In this document: positions 53,206 through 63,585 of the stretch, one piece after another | How positions within the stretch are numbered: position 1 is the stretch's first letter | Layout of the letters: each line of letters starts with the position of its first letter | From: Stenotrophomonas sp. 24(2023) | GTDB taxonomy: Bacteria; Pseudomonadota; Gammaproteobacteria; Xanthomonadales; Xanthomonadaceae | Assembly: GCF_030913365.1 (NCBI RefSeq) | Contig: NZ_CP133160.1 | Location: 3,696,001 to 3,760,000, forward strand | Direction of reading: 5' to 3' | Length of the DNA stretch: 64,000 bases | Translations under genes and position numbers: made by a program | Notes under the pieces: generated by a model | What the model was told of the DNA's origin: nothing | The model's input: only the letters and a program-made list of their open reading frames with translations | The model's database searches: none

Positions 53206-54413
53206 TGAATCAGATGGTCATGATGAAGCGCGTCGCCACCGTGCTCGTGCTGGGCCTGGCCCTGTCGGGCTGCAGCACCGTCAAGGGCTGGTTCGCCGGC
53301 AAGGACGCGGCCGCCAAGAAGGCGCAGGAACCGGTCGAACTGGTGAAGTTCGAACCCTCGGCGAAGGTCGACAAGATCTGGACCGCGAACCTGGGCAAGG
53401 GCGAGCGCCGCATCGGCGTGCGCCAGGGGCCGGTCGTGGCCAATGGCCATGTGTTCGCCGCGGCCATCACCGGTGGCGTGCATGCCCTGGACCTGCAGAC
53501 CGGCAAGAAGGTCTGGACCTGGGAGCCGACCAAGGAAAAGAAGAAGCCCAAGCTGCGTATTTCCGGTGGCCCGGGCGTGGGTGAGAACCTGGTGGTGGTC
53601 GGTACGCTCGACGGCCAGGTGATCGCGCTGGACATCAACGATGGCAGCGAGAAGTGGCGCGCCCGCGTGCCGGGTGAAGTGATCGCCGCCCCGGCGGTCG
53701 CCCAGGGCACCGTGTTCGTGCGCAGCAACGATGGCCGCATCACCGCCTTCGATGCCAGCAACGGCACCCAGAAGTGGTTCAACCCCAGCGAACTGCCGGC
53801 GCTGACCGTGCGCGGCAACGCGCCGGTGGTGGCGGGCCCGGGCGTGCTGTTCATCGGCCGCGATGACGGCTCGGTGACCTCGCTGGCGATGGCCGACGGC
53901 CGCACGGTGTGGGAACAGAATGTCGGCAGCCCCGAAGGCCGCACCGAGCTGGAGCGCATGGCCGACGTCGATGGCGCCCCGGTCCTGGATGGCACCACGC
54001 TGTATGTGAGCAGCTTCAAGAACCAGACCATGGCCATCGAAGGCCCGAGTGGCCGCCCGATGTGGGCGCGTGACCACGGCGGCGCCGGTGGCGTTGCCGT
54101 ATCCTCGGCCCTGGTCTTCGTCACCGACAGCAAGGGTGGCGTGTTCGGGCTGGACAAGCCCAGCGGTTCGGCCATGTGGTCGCAGGACGGGCTGGCCCGT
54201 CGCTCGGTCACCGGCCCGGTGCTGCAGGGCGACTATGTGGTCGTCGCTGATTACAAGGGATTCGTGCACTGGTTGAAGGCTTCCGATGGCGCCTTCGCGG
54301 CACGGGCCAAGAGCGGCGGTGATGCCGTGCTGGCCCAGCCGGTCGTCGCCGACGGAGTACTGCTGGTGCAGAACGTGGATGGCAAGCTGACCGCCTTCCG
54401 GTTGGCAAATTAA
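53205..54413 (+). CDS. bamB: outer membrane protein assembly factor BamB
   Basis: BamB is the WD40-like lipoprotein of the BAM complex that inserts beta-barrel proteins into the outer membrane. The 402-residue protein has a lipoprotein signal (VLVLGLALSGC, cysteine about residue 22), followed by an eight-bladed propeller with PQQ-like repeats (VHALDLQTGKKVWTW, VIALDINDGSEKWRARV, ITAFDASNGTQKWF, VFGLDKPSGSAMWS and others). The ATG at 53205 shares one base with the yfgM stop. The bamB-der order is conserved in gammaproteobacteria. Confidence 0.96.
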   Translation: MNQMVMMKRVATVLVLGLALSGCSTVKGWFAGKDAAAKKAQEPVELVKFEPSAKVDKIWTANLGKGERRIGVRQGPVVANGHVFAAAITGGVHALDLQTGKKVWTWEPTKEKKKPKLRISGGPGVGENLVVVGTLDGQVIALDINDGSEKWRARVPGEVIAAPAVAQGTVFVRSNDGRITAFDASNGTQKWFNPSELPALTVRGNAPVVAGPGVLFIGRDDGSVTSLAMADGRTVWEQNVGSPEGRTELERMADVDGAPVLDGTTLYVSSFKNQTMAIEGPSGRPMWARDHGGAGGVAVSSALVFVTDSKGGVFGLDKPSGSAMWSQDGLARRSVTGPVLQGDYVVVADYKGFVHWLKASDGAFAARAKSGGDAVLAQPVVADGVLLVQNVDGKLTAFRLAN

Positions 54414-54428
54414 TACGGAGTAATCGCG

Positions 54429-55826
54429 ATGCTGCCTTTGGTCGCCCTGGTTGGACGGCCGAATGTCGGCAAGTCGACCATCTTCAATGCTTTGACCCGC
54501 ACGCGTGACGCCCTGGTCCATGACCAGCCCGGCGTCACCCGCGACCGCAACTACGGCGTCTGCCGCCTCGACGAGGACAACCACTTCCTCGTCGTGGACA
54601 CCGGCGGTATCGCCGAGGAAGAGGAAGGCCTGGCGGGCGCCACCACGCGCCAGGCCCGTGCCGCTGCCGCTGAAGCCGATCTGATCCTGTTCGTTGTCGA
54701 TGCCCGCGAAGGCACCTCGGCGATGGACGACGAGATCCTGGCCTGGCTGCGCAAGCTGTCGCGCCCGACGCTGCTGCTGATCAACAAGATCGACGGCACC
54801 GACGAGGACAGCGTCCGTTCGGAGTTCGCCCGTTACGGCTTCGCTGAAATGCTGACCGTGTCGGCCGCCCATCGCCAGGGTCTGGACGACCTGCTGGATG
54901 AAGTGATCCAGCGGCTGCCGGAAGAGGGCAGCGGCGAGGAACTGGACAACGACCCCAACCGCATCCGCATCGCCTTCGTCGGCCGGCCCAACGTGGGCAA
55001 GTCCACGCTGGTCAACCGCATCCTCGGCGAAGAACGCATGATCGCCTCGGACGTGCCGGGCACCACCCGCGATTCGATCGCCGTGGACCTGGAGCGTGAC
55101 GGTCGCGACTACCGCCTGATCGATACCGCAGGCCTGCGCCGCCGTTCGCGCGTGGACGAGGTCGTCGAGAAGTTCTCGGTGGTCAAGACCATGCAGTCCA
55201 TCGAGCAGTGCCAGGTGGCCGTGCTGATGCTCGATGCCACCGAAGGCGTGACCGACCAGGACGCCACCGTGCTGGGTGCGGTGCTCGACGCCGGCCGTGC
55301 GCTGGTGATCGCCATCAACAAGTGGGACGGGCTGACCGAGTACCAGCGCGAGCAGGCTGAAACGCTGCTGTCGCTGAAGCTGGGCTTCGTACCGTGGGCC
55401 GAAGTGGTGCGCATCTCGGCCAAGCACGGTTCGGGCCTGCGCGAGCTGTTCCGTGCCGTGCACCGTGCGCATGACTCGGCCAACAAGACCTTCACCACCA
55501 GCGAAGTGAACAAGGCGCTGGAAGTGGCCTACGAGACCAACCCGCCGCCGACCATCCGCGGCCACGTCTCCAAGCTGCGTTACGTGCACCCGGCCGGCGC
55601 CAACCCGCCGACCTTCATCGTGCACGGCACGCGCCTGAAGGAACTGCAGGAATCGTACAAGCGCTACCTGGAGAACTTCTTCCGCAAGCGCTTCAAGCTG
55701 ATCGGCACCCCGGTGAGCTTCATCTTCCGCGAAGGCGCCAACCCGTACGAGGGCAAGAAGAACGTGCTCACCGAACGGCAGGTCAAGGCCAAGCGACGCT
55801 TGATGAAGCACGTCAAGGGCAAGTGA
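54429..55826 (+). CDS. der: ribosome biogenesis GTPase Der (EngA)
   Basis: Der is an essential tandem-domain GTPase for 50S ribosome maturation. The 465-residue protein has two G domains, each with GRPNVGKST (about residues 9-17 and 185-193), DTGG/DTAGL switch regions, NKID and NKWD specificity motifs, and a C-terminal KH-like domain (about residues 360-465) that binds rRNA. It follows bamB by 15 bases and ends before a clear terminator. Confidence 0.97.
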   Translation: MLPLVALVGRPNVGKSTIFNALTRTRDALVHDQPGVTRDRNYGVCRLDEDNHFLVVDTGGIAEEEEGLAGATTRQARAAAAEADLILFVVDAREGTSAMDDEILAWLRKLSRPTLLLINKIDGTDEDSVRSEFARYGFAEMLTVSAAHRQGLDDLLDEVIQRLPEEGSGEELDNDPNRIRIAFVGRPNVGKSTLVNRILGEERMIASDVPGTTRDSIAVDLERDGRDYRLIDTAGLRRRSRVDEVVEKFSVVKTMQSIEQCQVAVLMLDATEGVTDQDATVLGAVLDAGRALVIAINKWDGLTEYQREQAETLLSLKLGFVPWAEVVRISAKHGSGLRELFRAVHRAHDSANKTFTTSEVNKALEVAYETNPPPTIRGHVSKLRYVHPAGANPPTFIVHGTRLKELQESYKRYLENFFRKRFKLIGTPVSFIFREGANPYEGKKNVLTERQVKAKRRLMKHVKGK

Positions 55827-55830
55827 TCCA

Positions 55831-55858
55831 CGAAAAGGCGGCCGCAGGCCGCCTTTTT
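55831..55858 (+). terminator. Rho-independent terminator after der
   Basis: An 11-bp stem (AAAAGGCGGCC and complement) with a GCA loop is followed by TTT. It closes the ndk-to-der block. Confidence 0.88.
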
Positions 55859-55898
55859 CGTTGCGCGCTGCCTGGAGATCCCGCGCTGCGCCAGCGCG

Positions 55899-56894
55899 TC
55901 ATCCCCCATCCACCTCCGCTCGGAGCGACGCCAGCGGCCCGACCGCGATGGCGATCTTGCCCAGCAGCCCGTTGCCGGGACTTTCCAGCCGCGCATGGGC
56001 CTGGCCGATCTCCGCCAGCGGATACACCGCACCGACGTGGGGCCGCAGCTGGCCGCGTTCGACCAGCGCGCTCAACTCATCCAGCTTGCCGCGGTTCTGC
56101 CGGGTGAACACGAAGTGGTAGCTGGCATTGCGCCCCCACGCATGAATCAGGTTCTGCGGCTGGGCGATGTCCACGATGCTGACCACCCGGCCGAGCTGGG
56201 CCAGGATCTCGGCACTGCGCGCCAGCGTGTCACCGCCGATGGTGTCCAGCACCACATCCACGCCCCGGCCACCGGTCAGGCGCTGCACCGCCGCCACGTA
56301 ATCCTCCTGCTCGTAATCGATCACCCCATCGGCGCCCAGCGCGCGCACGAAGGCGGCATTGGCGGCCCGCGCGGTGGTCAAGACCCGGGCACCGATCGCT
56401 TTGGCCAGCTGGATGGCGACGTGGCCTACGCCGCCGGCACCGCCGTGGATGAGCACGCTCTCACCCACACGCAGCGCTGCCCGGCCGACCAGCGCCTCCC
56501 AGGCCGTGCCACCGACCAGGGTGAGGCTGGCAGCCTCCAGGTGGGTCAACGACGGCGGTTTGTGGCCCACGATGTGCTCGGCGGCCACGTGGTATTCGGC
56601 ATAACTGCCTGGGCCATCGAAGATCTGTGGCGTGTACCAGACGGCATCGCCAGGCGCGAAGGCGGTCACCCCCGGGCCGATGGCATCGACGATGCCGGAG
56701 ACATCATGGCCGGTGATGCCTGGCAGGGGCATGAGGTCCGCGTAGTCGCCCCGGCGCACCTGGTAATCCAGGGGATTGATCGAGGTGGCCTGCACGCGCA
56801 CCCGCACCTCGCCGGCGGCGGGGACGGGCAGGGGCACGTCCTGCAGTGAAAAGGCGTCGGGGCCGCCGAAGGCGGTCAGCACCATGGCTTTCAT
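55899..56894 (-). CDS. zinc-independent quinone oxidoreductase-like / MDR family alcohol dehydrogenase
   Basis: A 331-residue medium-chain dehydrogenase/reductase. It starts [21 protein letters not shown] and carries the NADPH-binding stretch [26 protein letters not shown] (about residues 143-168). The cysteine/histidine ligands of a structural zinc site are absent, placing it in the quinone oxidoreductase-like group. It lies 78 bases downstream of an ArsR gene on the same strand, and a similar dyad precedes both genes, so it is probably repressed by that regulator. A carbonyl or quinone stress substrate is plausible but unproven. Confidence 0.87.
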   Translation of the reverse strand: MKAMVLTAFGGPDAFSLQDVPLPVPAAGEVRVRVQATSINPLDYQVRRGDYADLMPLPGITGHDVSGIVDAIGPGVTAFAPGDAVWYTPQIFDGPGSYAEYHVAAEHIVGHKPPSLTHLEAASLTLVGGTAWEALVGRAALRVGESVLIHGGAGGVGHVAIQLAKAIGARVLTTARAANAAFVRALGADGVIDYEQEDYVAAVQRLTGGRGVDVVLDTIGGDTLARSAEILAQLGRVVSIVDIAQPQNLIHAWGRNASYHFVFTRQNRGKLDELSALVERGQLRPHVGAVYPLAEIGQAHARLESPGNGLLGKIAIAVGPLASLRAEVDGG

Positions 56895-56915
56895 CAAGGT
56901 TCCTTTGTTTCGATA

Positions 56916-56938
56916 AAATGGAATATCGGGAAATATCG
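56916..56938. promoter_or_regulatory. candidate second ArsR operator before the oxidoreductase gene
   Basis: ATATCGGGAAATATCGATAT in the gap between the ArsR gene and the oxidoreductase gene resembles the half-sites of the perfect dyad upstream of arsR (ATATCGGAA), suggesting a second binding site for the same regulator. Confidence 0.45.
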
Positions 56939-56972
56939 ATATATTGGTGTGGTGAAAAAACACGGTTAGCCC

Positions 56973-57275
56973 TTACAGGTCCTTGCCGATGATCGCGGCC
57001 AGTGCCTGGATGGTGGCTTCGTTGCGCTTGTAATAGGTCCACTGGCCGATGCGCCGGACCTCGACCAGGCCGGCCCGCTGCAGCGTGGCCAGATAGTCCG
57101 ACACCGTCGACTGCGACAGGCCGACGCCTTCATGGATGCTGCTCACACAGACCCCCACGGTATGCACGTCGCCTTCGTCCTGTGGCGGGAAGTGCTTCTC
57201 CGGGTCCTTCAACCCCTTGAGGATGTCCAGGCGCGTGCGGTTGGAGAGGGCTTTGAAGACATCGAGCAGGTCCAT
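56973..57275 (-). CDS. ArsR/SmtB family transcriptional regulator
   Basis: A 100-residue winged-helix repressor: MDLLDVFKALSNRTRLDILKGLKDPEKHF, then the recognition region GLSQSTVSDYLATLQRAGLVEVRRIGQWTYYKRNE. Two cysteine-containing positions near the middle (VCVSS) could be effector-sensing, but the usual metal-binding signature ELCVCDL is not present, so a metal ligand is not implied. It precedes the oxidoreductase gene on the same strand, and a perfect 9-bp dyad overlaps its own start region. Confidence 0.9.
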   Translation of the reverse strand: MDLLDVFKALSNRTRLDILKGLKDPEKHFPPQDEGDVHTVGVCVSSIHEGVGLSQSTVSDYLATLQRAGLVEVRRIGQWTYYKRNEATIQALAAIIGKDL

Positions 57276-57284
57276 GTGGGCAAG

Positions 57285-57304
57285 ATATCGGAATTTTCCG
57301 ATAT
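57285..57304. promoter_or_regulatory. perfect dyad, ArsR operator
   Basis: ATATCGGAA-TT-TTCCGATAT lies 10-29 bases upstream of the ArsR start. Its length and symmetry suit an ArsR dimer, supporting autoregulation. Confidence 0.65.
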
Positions 57305-57373
57305 GTCAATGCGTGGTCCGTGGCAGAGGGTTCTACGGGTGGGGCGGACGCCGCCCTGGCGTGCCGCCTGGGC

Positions 57374-57379
57374 GATAAT
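57374..57379 (+). promoter_or_regulatory. putative -10 box directly before the rhodanese-moeB gene
   Basis: GATAAT ends six bases before the ATG at 57386, predicting a leaderless transcript. Confidence 0.35.
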
Positions 57380-57385
57380 CGGCCG

Positions 57386-58522
57386 ATGAGCATTCAAGAG
57401 CTTTCCCCCGCGCAGGCGCGTGAACGCGTGGCCCATGGCGCGGTGCTGATCGATGTACGCGAGGCGCACGAACGGGCGAGCGGCATGGCCGAAGGTGCCC
57501 GCGGCGTGGCCAAGGGCGAGCTGCAGGCCGACCCGGCCGCGCACCTGCCGCGCCCGGGGCAGGAGATCCTGCTGATCTGCCAGACCGGCAAGCGCTCGGC
57601 CGACGCGGCGCTGGCGCTGGCGCAGGCGGGGTACGTGGCGGTGGCCTCGGTGGCCGGCGGCACCGTGGCCTGGCGCGAAGCCGGCCTGCCGCTGGTGCAG
57701 CCGCTGTCCAGCCCGGCCGAACAGGACTTCTTCGATCGTTACGCGCGGCACCTGCTGCTGCCGCAGGTGGGCGAGGCAGGCCAGCGCACGCTGCAGAACG
57801 CGCGGGTGCTGGTGCTTGGTGCCGGCGGGCTGGGCGCGCCCGCCAGCTTCTACCTGGCCGCGGCCGGGATCGGGCACCTGCGCCTGGCCGACCATGACCG
57901 CGTGGAGCGCAGCAACCTGCACCGGCAGATCATCCATACCGATGCCAGCATCGGCCAGTTGAAGGTCGATTCGGCCCGCGAACGCCTGCTGGCGCTGAAC
58001 CCGGCCATCGACGTGGAGGCCGTGGCCGAGCGGGTCAGTTCGGACAACATCGACCGCCTGATGGAGGGCGTGGATGTGGTGCTGGACGGCTCGGACAACT
58101 TCCCGCTGCGTTACCTGCTCAACGATGCCTGCATCAAGCACGCCAGGCCATTGGTGTATGCCGCCATCGAGCGCTTTGACGGCCAGGCAAGCGTGTTTGA
58201 CGCCGGCCGCCAGCGCGGCGCGGCACCGTGCTACCGCTGCCTGTTCCCGGAGCCGCCGCCGCCGGAATTCGCGCCGAACTGTTCCGAGGCCGGCGTGCTG
58301 GGCGTGTTGCCGGGCCTGGCGGGGATGCTGCAGGCGACCGAGGTGCTGAAGCTGCTGCTGGGCATCGGCACGCCGCTGACCGGCCGGCTGCTGCGCTTCG
58401 ATGCACTCGGCATGCGTTTCCGCGAAACCCGCATCCGCCCGGACCCGCAGTGCCCGGTGTGCGCGCCGGGCGTGCCGTTCCCGGGGTATATCGACTACGC
58501 CGCGTTCTGCCGGGGCGGGTGA
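57386..58522 (+). CDS. moeB: molybdopterin-synthase adenylyltransferase MoeB with N-terminal rhodanese domain
   Basis: A 378-residue fusion. Residues about 1-105 form a rhodanese-like domain with the persulfide-loop Cys65 in ICQTGKRSADAA. Residues about 115-378 form a ThiF/MoeB E1-like domain: RYARHLLLPQVGEAGQ, the nucleotide-binding VLGAGGLGAPASFYLAAAGIG, the conserved LDGSDNFPLRYLLN, the APNCSEAGVLGVLPG cysteine region and zinc ligands CYRC/CPVC. The enzyme should adenylate the C-terminus of a small sulfur carrier (MoaD or ThiS), while the rhodanese part could supply sulfur. Related fusions such as MOCS3 place the rhodanese at the C-terminus. No moa genes are nearby. Confidence 0.9.
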   Translation: MSIQELSPAQARERVAHGAVLIDVREAHERASGMAEGARGVAKGELQADPAAHLPRPGQEILLICQTGKRSADAALALAQAGYVAVASVAGGTVAWREAGLPLVQPLSSPAEQDFFDRYARHLLLPQVGEAGQRTLQNARVLVLGAGGLGAPASFYLAAAGIGHLRLADHDRVERSNLHRQIIHTDASIGQLKVDSARERLLALNPAIDVEAVAERVSSDNIDRLMEGVDVVLDGSDNFPLRYLLNDACIKHARPLVYAAIERFDGQASVFDAGRQRGAAPCYRCLFPEPPPPEFAPNCSEAGVLGVLPGLAGMLQATEVLKLLLGIGTPLTGRLLRFDALGMRFRETRIRPDPQCPVCAPGVPFPGYIDYAAFCRGG

Positions 58523-58584
58523 GGCGCAGCCAGGCATGGCGCGGCACTACCGTGCCGGATTTCGGAATGATGCCGGGGGCGGAA

Positions 58585-58608
58585 TGCCATATTGTTCTGT
58601 TTATGGCA
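58585..58608. promoter_or_regulatory. inverted repeat upstream of the Kef-type gene
   Basis: TGCCATA and TATGGCA separated by ten bases form a dyad about 85 bases before the antiporter gene. It may be an operator, but no regulator is adjacent. Confidence 0.3.
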
Positions 58609-58692
58609 CAAGCCAACGCAGCGCCCCCGCTATTGCCGTCATCGGTGATGTTCTATGGTTGAGGCCGATTTCGGTTTCGGGGAACACACCGC

Positions 58693-60525
58693 ATGGCGGT
58701 AGAAGCAGCGACCAGCGAGCTGGTCAAGGTCGTCGCCCTGTTGGGCGCAGCAGTGGTGATGGTGCCGCTGTTCCGTCGCGCAGGGCTGGGCTCGGTGCTG
58801 GGCTATTTCGCCGCCGGGCTGGCGATCGGACCGTTCGGGCTGGGCTGGTTCTCCGACCCGCAGGCGATCCTGCATACCGCCGAACTGGGCGTGGTGATGT
58901 TCCTGTTCGTCATCGGCCTGGAAATGCGGCCCTCGCACCTGTGGAGCCTGCGCAAGGAAATCTTCGGGCTGGGCACGCTGCAGATCGTCACCTGTGCGCT
59001 GGTGCTGACCAGCATCGCCAAGCTGTTCGGCCTGCCGTGGCAGGTCGCCTTCATCGGCGCCACCGGCTTCGTGCTCACTTCCACCGCGGTGGTGATGCAG
59101 CTGCTGGCCGAGCGCGGTGACATCGCGCTGCCGTCGGGGCAGAAGATCGTCTCCATCCTGCTGTTCGAGGACCTGCTGATCGTGCCGCTGCTGGCCCTGG
59201 TCGCCTTCATGGCACCGGGGGCGGACAGCATCGATGGCGCGGGCTCGCGCTGGGAAGCAGTGGCCATCGGTGCCGGTGCGATTGTCGGCCTGGTGCTGGT
59301 CGGCCGCTTCCTGCTCAACCCGCTGTTCCGTGTGCTGGCCGCGGCCAAAGCGCGCGAAGTGATGACCGCCGCGGCGCTGCTGGTGGTACTGGGTGCAGCG
59401 CTGCTGATGCAGCTGTCGGGCCTGTCGATGGCAATGGGCGCCTTCCTGGCCGGCGTGCTGCTGAGTGAATCGACCTTCCGCCACCAGATCGAAGCGGACA
59501 TCGAGCCGTTCCGCGGCATCCTGCTGGGCCTGTTCTTCCTCAGCGTGGGCATGGCGCTGGACCTGGGCGTGGTGGCCGGCAACTGGCCGCTGATCGCCGG
59601 GCTGGTGGTCGCGCTGATGGCGGCCAAGGCGCTGTGCATCTACGTGGTGGCGCGCATCATGGGCAGCGACCACGCGCAGGCGCTGGACCGTGGCGTGCTG
59701 ATGGCGCAGGGCGGCGAATTCGCCTTCGTGCTGTTCTCGGCGGCCGCGTCGGCCGGCGTGATCGACATGGACATCAATGCCAACTTCACCGCCGTGGTGG
59801 TGCTGTCGATGGCCCTGACCCCGCTGGTGGTGCTGGTCTACAAGCGCGTTGCGCCCAAGCCGGTGGTCGACCTGGCGGATGTGGACGAGGCCGATGGCCT
59901 GTCCGGCAGCGTGCTGGTGATCGGCTTCGGCCGCTTCGGCCAGGTGGCCAGCCAGGCACTGCTGGCGCGCGATGTGGACGTGACCATCATCGACAACGAT
60001 GTGGAGATGATCCAGAGCGCCGGGCGCTTCGGCTTCAAGATCTATTACGGCGATGGCACCCGCCTGGACGTGCTGCATGCCTCCGGCGCGGCGACCGCCC
60101 GGGCCATTGCCGTGTGCGTGGACAAGGCCGATGCCGCCGACCGCATCGTGGAACTGGTGGCCCACGAATTCCCGCAGGCCAAGCTGCTGGTGCGTTCGTT
60201 CGACCGCGAGCATTCGCTGCGCCTGATCCATGCCGGCGTCGATTTCCAGATCCGCGAAACGTTCGAATCGGCCGTGCTGTTCGGCCAGGCTGCGCTGATC
60301 GAGCTGGGCGCCGATGAGGACGACGCGCTGGAGATTTCCGAGCAGATCCGCCGCCGCGATGCCGAGCGGTTCGAACTGGAAATGGCCGGTGGCGGGCTGA
60401 GTGCCGGCGCCAAGATGGTCTATGGCAACAGCGCGCAGGGCGTGCCGACACCGACCCCGTTCACCGCGCCCAAGCGCGCCAGCCGCACCCTGAACCCGCA
60501 GGATGTGCCGGAAGAAGAGGAGTGA
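58693..60525 (+). CDS. Kef-type monovalent cation:proton antiporter (CPA2)
   Basis: A 610-residue membrane protein. About 12-13 hydrophobic segments make a CPA2 antiporter domain (about residues 1-385), with the conserved FLFVIGLEM and FEDLLIVPLLAL helices and the GGEFAFVLFSAA region. A cytoplasmic RCK_N domain follows (about 402-520): SVLVIGFGRFGQVASQALLARDVDVTIID with an NAD(H)-binding Rossmann motif. This matches KefB/KefC-like glutathione-gated potassium efflux systems in layout. No kefF/kefG ancillary gene is adjacent, so gating by glutathione is uncertain. Confidence 0.92.
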   Translation: MAVEAATSELVKVVALLGAAVVMVPLFRRAGLGSVLGYFAAGLAIGPFGLGWFSDPQAILHTAELGVVMFLFVIGLEMRPSHLWSLRKEIFGLGTLQIVTCALVLTSIAKLFGLPWQVAFIGATGFVLTSTAVVMQLLAERGDIALPSGQKIVSILLFEDLLIVPLLALVAFMAPGADSIDGAGSRWEAVAIGAGAIVGLVLVGRFLLNPLFRVLAAAKAREVMTAAALLVVLGAALLMQLSGLSMAMGAFLAGVLLSESTFRHQIEADIEPFRGILLGLFFLSVGMALDLGVVAGNWPLIAGLVVALMAAKALCIYVVARIMGSDHAQALDRGVLMAQGGEFAFVLFSAAASAGVIDMDINANFTAVVVLSMALTPLVVLVYKRVAPKPVVDLADVDEADGLSGSVLVIGFGRFGQVASQALLARDVDVTIIDNDVEMIQSAGRFGFKIYYGDGTRLDVLHASGAATARAIAVCVDKADAADRIVELVAHEFPQAKLLVRSFDREHSLRLIHAGVDFQIRETFESAVLFGQAALIELGADEDDALEISEQIRRRDAERFELEMAGGGLSAGAKMVYGNSAQGVPTPTPFTAPKRASRTLNPQDVPEEEE

Positions 60526-60630
60526 CGGATCGCCGGGCAGGGGCCGGCCCGCAGGCGGGCAGCACCGGGCCATGCCGGGTGGGCGCAGCGGACGGCCGCA
60601 TTGGCGGTGGGCGAGGGGGCCTGAATCGGG

Positions 60631-60636
60631 GACAAT
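60631..60636 (+). promoter_or_regulatory. putative -10 box for folD
   Basis: GACAAT lies 32 bases before the folD ATG. No clear -35 box is seen. Confidence 0.3.
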
Positions 60637-60668
60637 AGCGTCCCGCCGCCCCCACGCCCCCGCATTCG

Positions 60669-61547
60669 ATGAACGCTACCGCTGCCCCGCATCCTGCCCG
60701 CATCCTTGATGGCCGCCGCATTGCCGAGGATCTGCTCGACAGCCTGAAGGTGCGGGTTGACGCGCGCGTGGCCGCCGGCGGCAGCCGCCCCGGCCTGGCC
60801 GTGGTGCTGGTGGGCGGTGACCCGGCCTCGACCGTGTACGTGCGCAACAAGCGCCGCGCGGCTGAAAAGGTCGGCATCGAAGCACACGATTACGACCTGC
60901 CGGCCGGCACCACCGAAGCTGAGCTGCTCGACCTGATCGACCGGCTCAATGCCGATCCGAAGATCAACGGCATCCTGATCCAGCTGCCGCTGCCGGGTAT
61001 TCCCGATGCGCGCCGCCTGATCCAGCGCATCGACCCGCGCAAGGACGTGGACGGCTTCCACCCGGAAAACGTCGGCCATCTGGCCCTGCGTGAATTCGGC
61101 CTGCGCCCCTGCACCCCGCGCGGCATCACCACGTTGCTGGGGCACACCGACCAGCCGGTGCGCGGCCGCAACGCGACCATCGTCGGCGTGAGCAACCACG
61201 TGGGCCGACCGATGGGCCTGGAACTGCTGATTGCCGGCTGCACCGTGACCAGCTGCCACAAGTTCACCCCCAAGGACGTGCTGGAACAGGCCGTGCGCAA
61301 CGCCGACATCCTGGTGGTGGCCGTGGGCCGCCCGGGCATCGTGCCGGGTGAGTGGGTCAAGCCGGGCGCGGTGGTGATCGACGTGGGCATCAACCGCCTG
61401 GACGACGGCCGCCTGGTGGGCGACGTCGGCTTCGAGGCGGCGGCCCAGCGCGCCAGCTGGATCACCCCGGTGCCGGGCGGCGTGGGCCCGATGACCGTGG
61501 CCACGCTGATGCAGAACACCCTGGAAGCGGCGGAAGCCCTGAGCTGA
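60669..61547 (+). CDS. folD: bifunctional methylenetetrahydrofolate dehydrogenase / methenyltetrahydrofolate cyclohydrolase
   Basis: FolD interconverts 5,10-methylene- and 10-formyl-tetrahydrofolate for purine and other one-carbon synthesis. The 292-residue protein shows the family signatures [14 protein letters not shown] (catalytic Lys), [24 protein letters not shown], the NADP-binding [16 protein letters not shown], and the C-terminal [19 protein letters not shown]. It is upstream of guaB, another nucleotide-synthesis gene, but a 470-base repeat-filled gap separates them. Confidence 0.96.
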   Translation: MNATAAPHPARILDGRRIAEDLLDSLKVRVDARVAAGGSRPGLAVVLVGGDPASTVYVRNKRRAAEKVGIEAHDYDLPAGTTEAELLDLIDRLNADPKINGILIQLPLPGIPDARRLIQRIDPRKDVDGFHPENVGHLALREFGLRPCTPRGITTLLGHTDQPVRGRNATIVGVSNHVGRPMGLELLIAGCTVTSCHKFTPKDVLEQAVRNADILVVAVGRPGIVPGEWVKPGAVVIDVGINRLDDGRLVGDVGFEAAAQRASWITPVPGGVGPMTVATLMQNTLEAAEALS

Positions 61548-61583
61548 CCCGCCCCTGTTGGGGTGCGGGCGTCTGGCGGCGGT

Positions 61584-61895
61584 GCCAACCAAGGTTGGCA
61601 TCTACCAAGGCGGTTTCCGGGTGGTTCCAACGACTCGCATGACCCGCTTCTGGTAGTCGCCAACCTTGGTTGGCGCGTGGAGGGAGCGGCCATTGCCCCG
61701 GATGGGGTACGGACGCCTGGTGGCGTTGCCAACCAAGGTTGGCATCTACCAAGGCGGTTCCTGCGTTGTGGCGACGCCCACATGACCCGCTTCTGGTAGT
61801 CGCCAACCTTGGTTGGCGGGTGAAGGCGGTGGCCATTGCCCCGGATGGGGTACGGGCGCCTGGCGGCGTTGCCAACCAAGGTTGGCATCTACCCA
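61584..61895. repeat. tandem duplications (about 143 bp) of GTAG-type palindromes before guaB
   Basis: The palindrome GCCAACCAAGGTTGGC (inverse of the 16-kb array stem) occurs at 61584, 61728 and 61871, spaced 144 and 143 bases. Between them, plus-orientation copies GTAG-TCGCCAACCTTGGTTGGC occur near 61652 and 61797. The block therefore looks like a tandem duplication of an inverted hairpin pair with its flank (shared flank CCATTGCCCCGGATGGGGTA). It fills the folD-guaB gap (61548-62017), which holds no gene. Confidence 0.85.
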
Positions 61896-61981
61896 AGGCG
61901 GCACGCGGGGCCCCTGAACCGATTGCCGCCGGCGTGACACTGCGTCGCATCTCCCCCCTCCCACAGGACGTGAAAAAGGGG

Positions 61982-63475
<1,494 letters not shown>

Positions 63476-63487
63476 CGCGGGCCGGGC

Positions 63488-63523
63488 AAAGAGGAACGAG
63501 GAAGCTGATTCCCGTTCCTCTTT
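63488..63523 (+). terminator. hairpin between guaB and guaA
   Basis: An 11-bp perfect stem (AAAGAGGAACG and complement) encloses a 14-base loop with a further GGAA/TTCC pair. The following sequence is only weakly T-rich (CTCTATC), so it may be an attenuator or processing site rather than a full stop. Confidence 0.5.
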
Positions 63524-63585
63524 CTCTATCTGCTGTTGAAAAAGCATTCGAAGTTTCGTTTTCCCTACTGCATTGCCAGGGCGCC

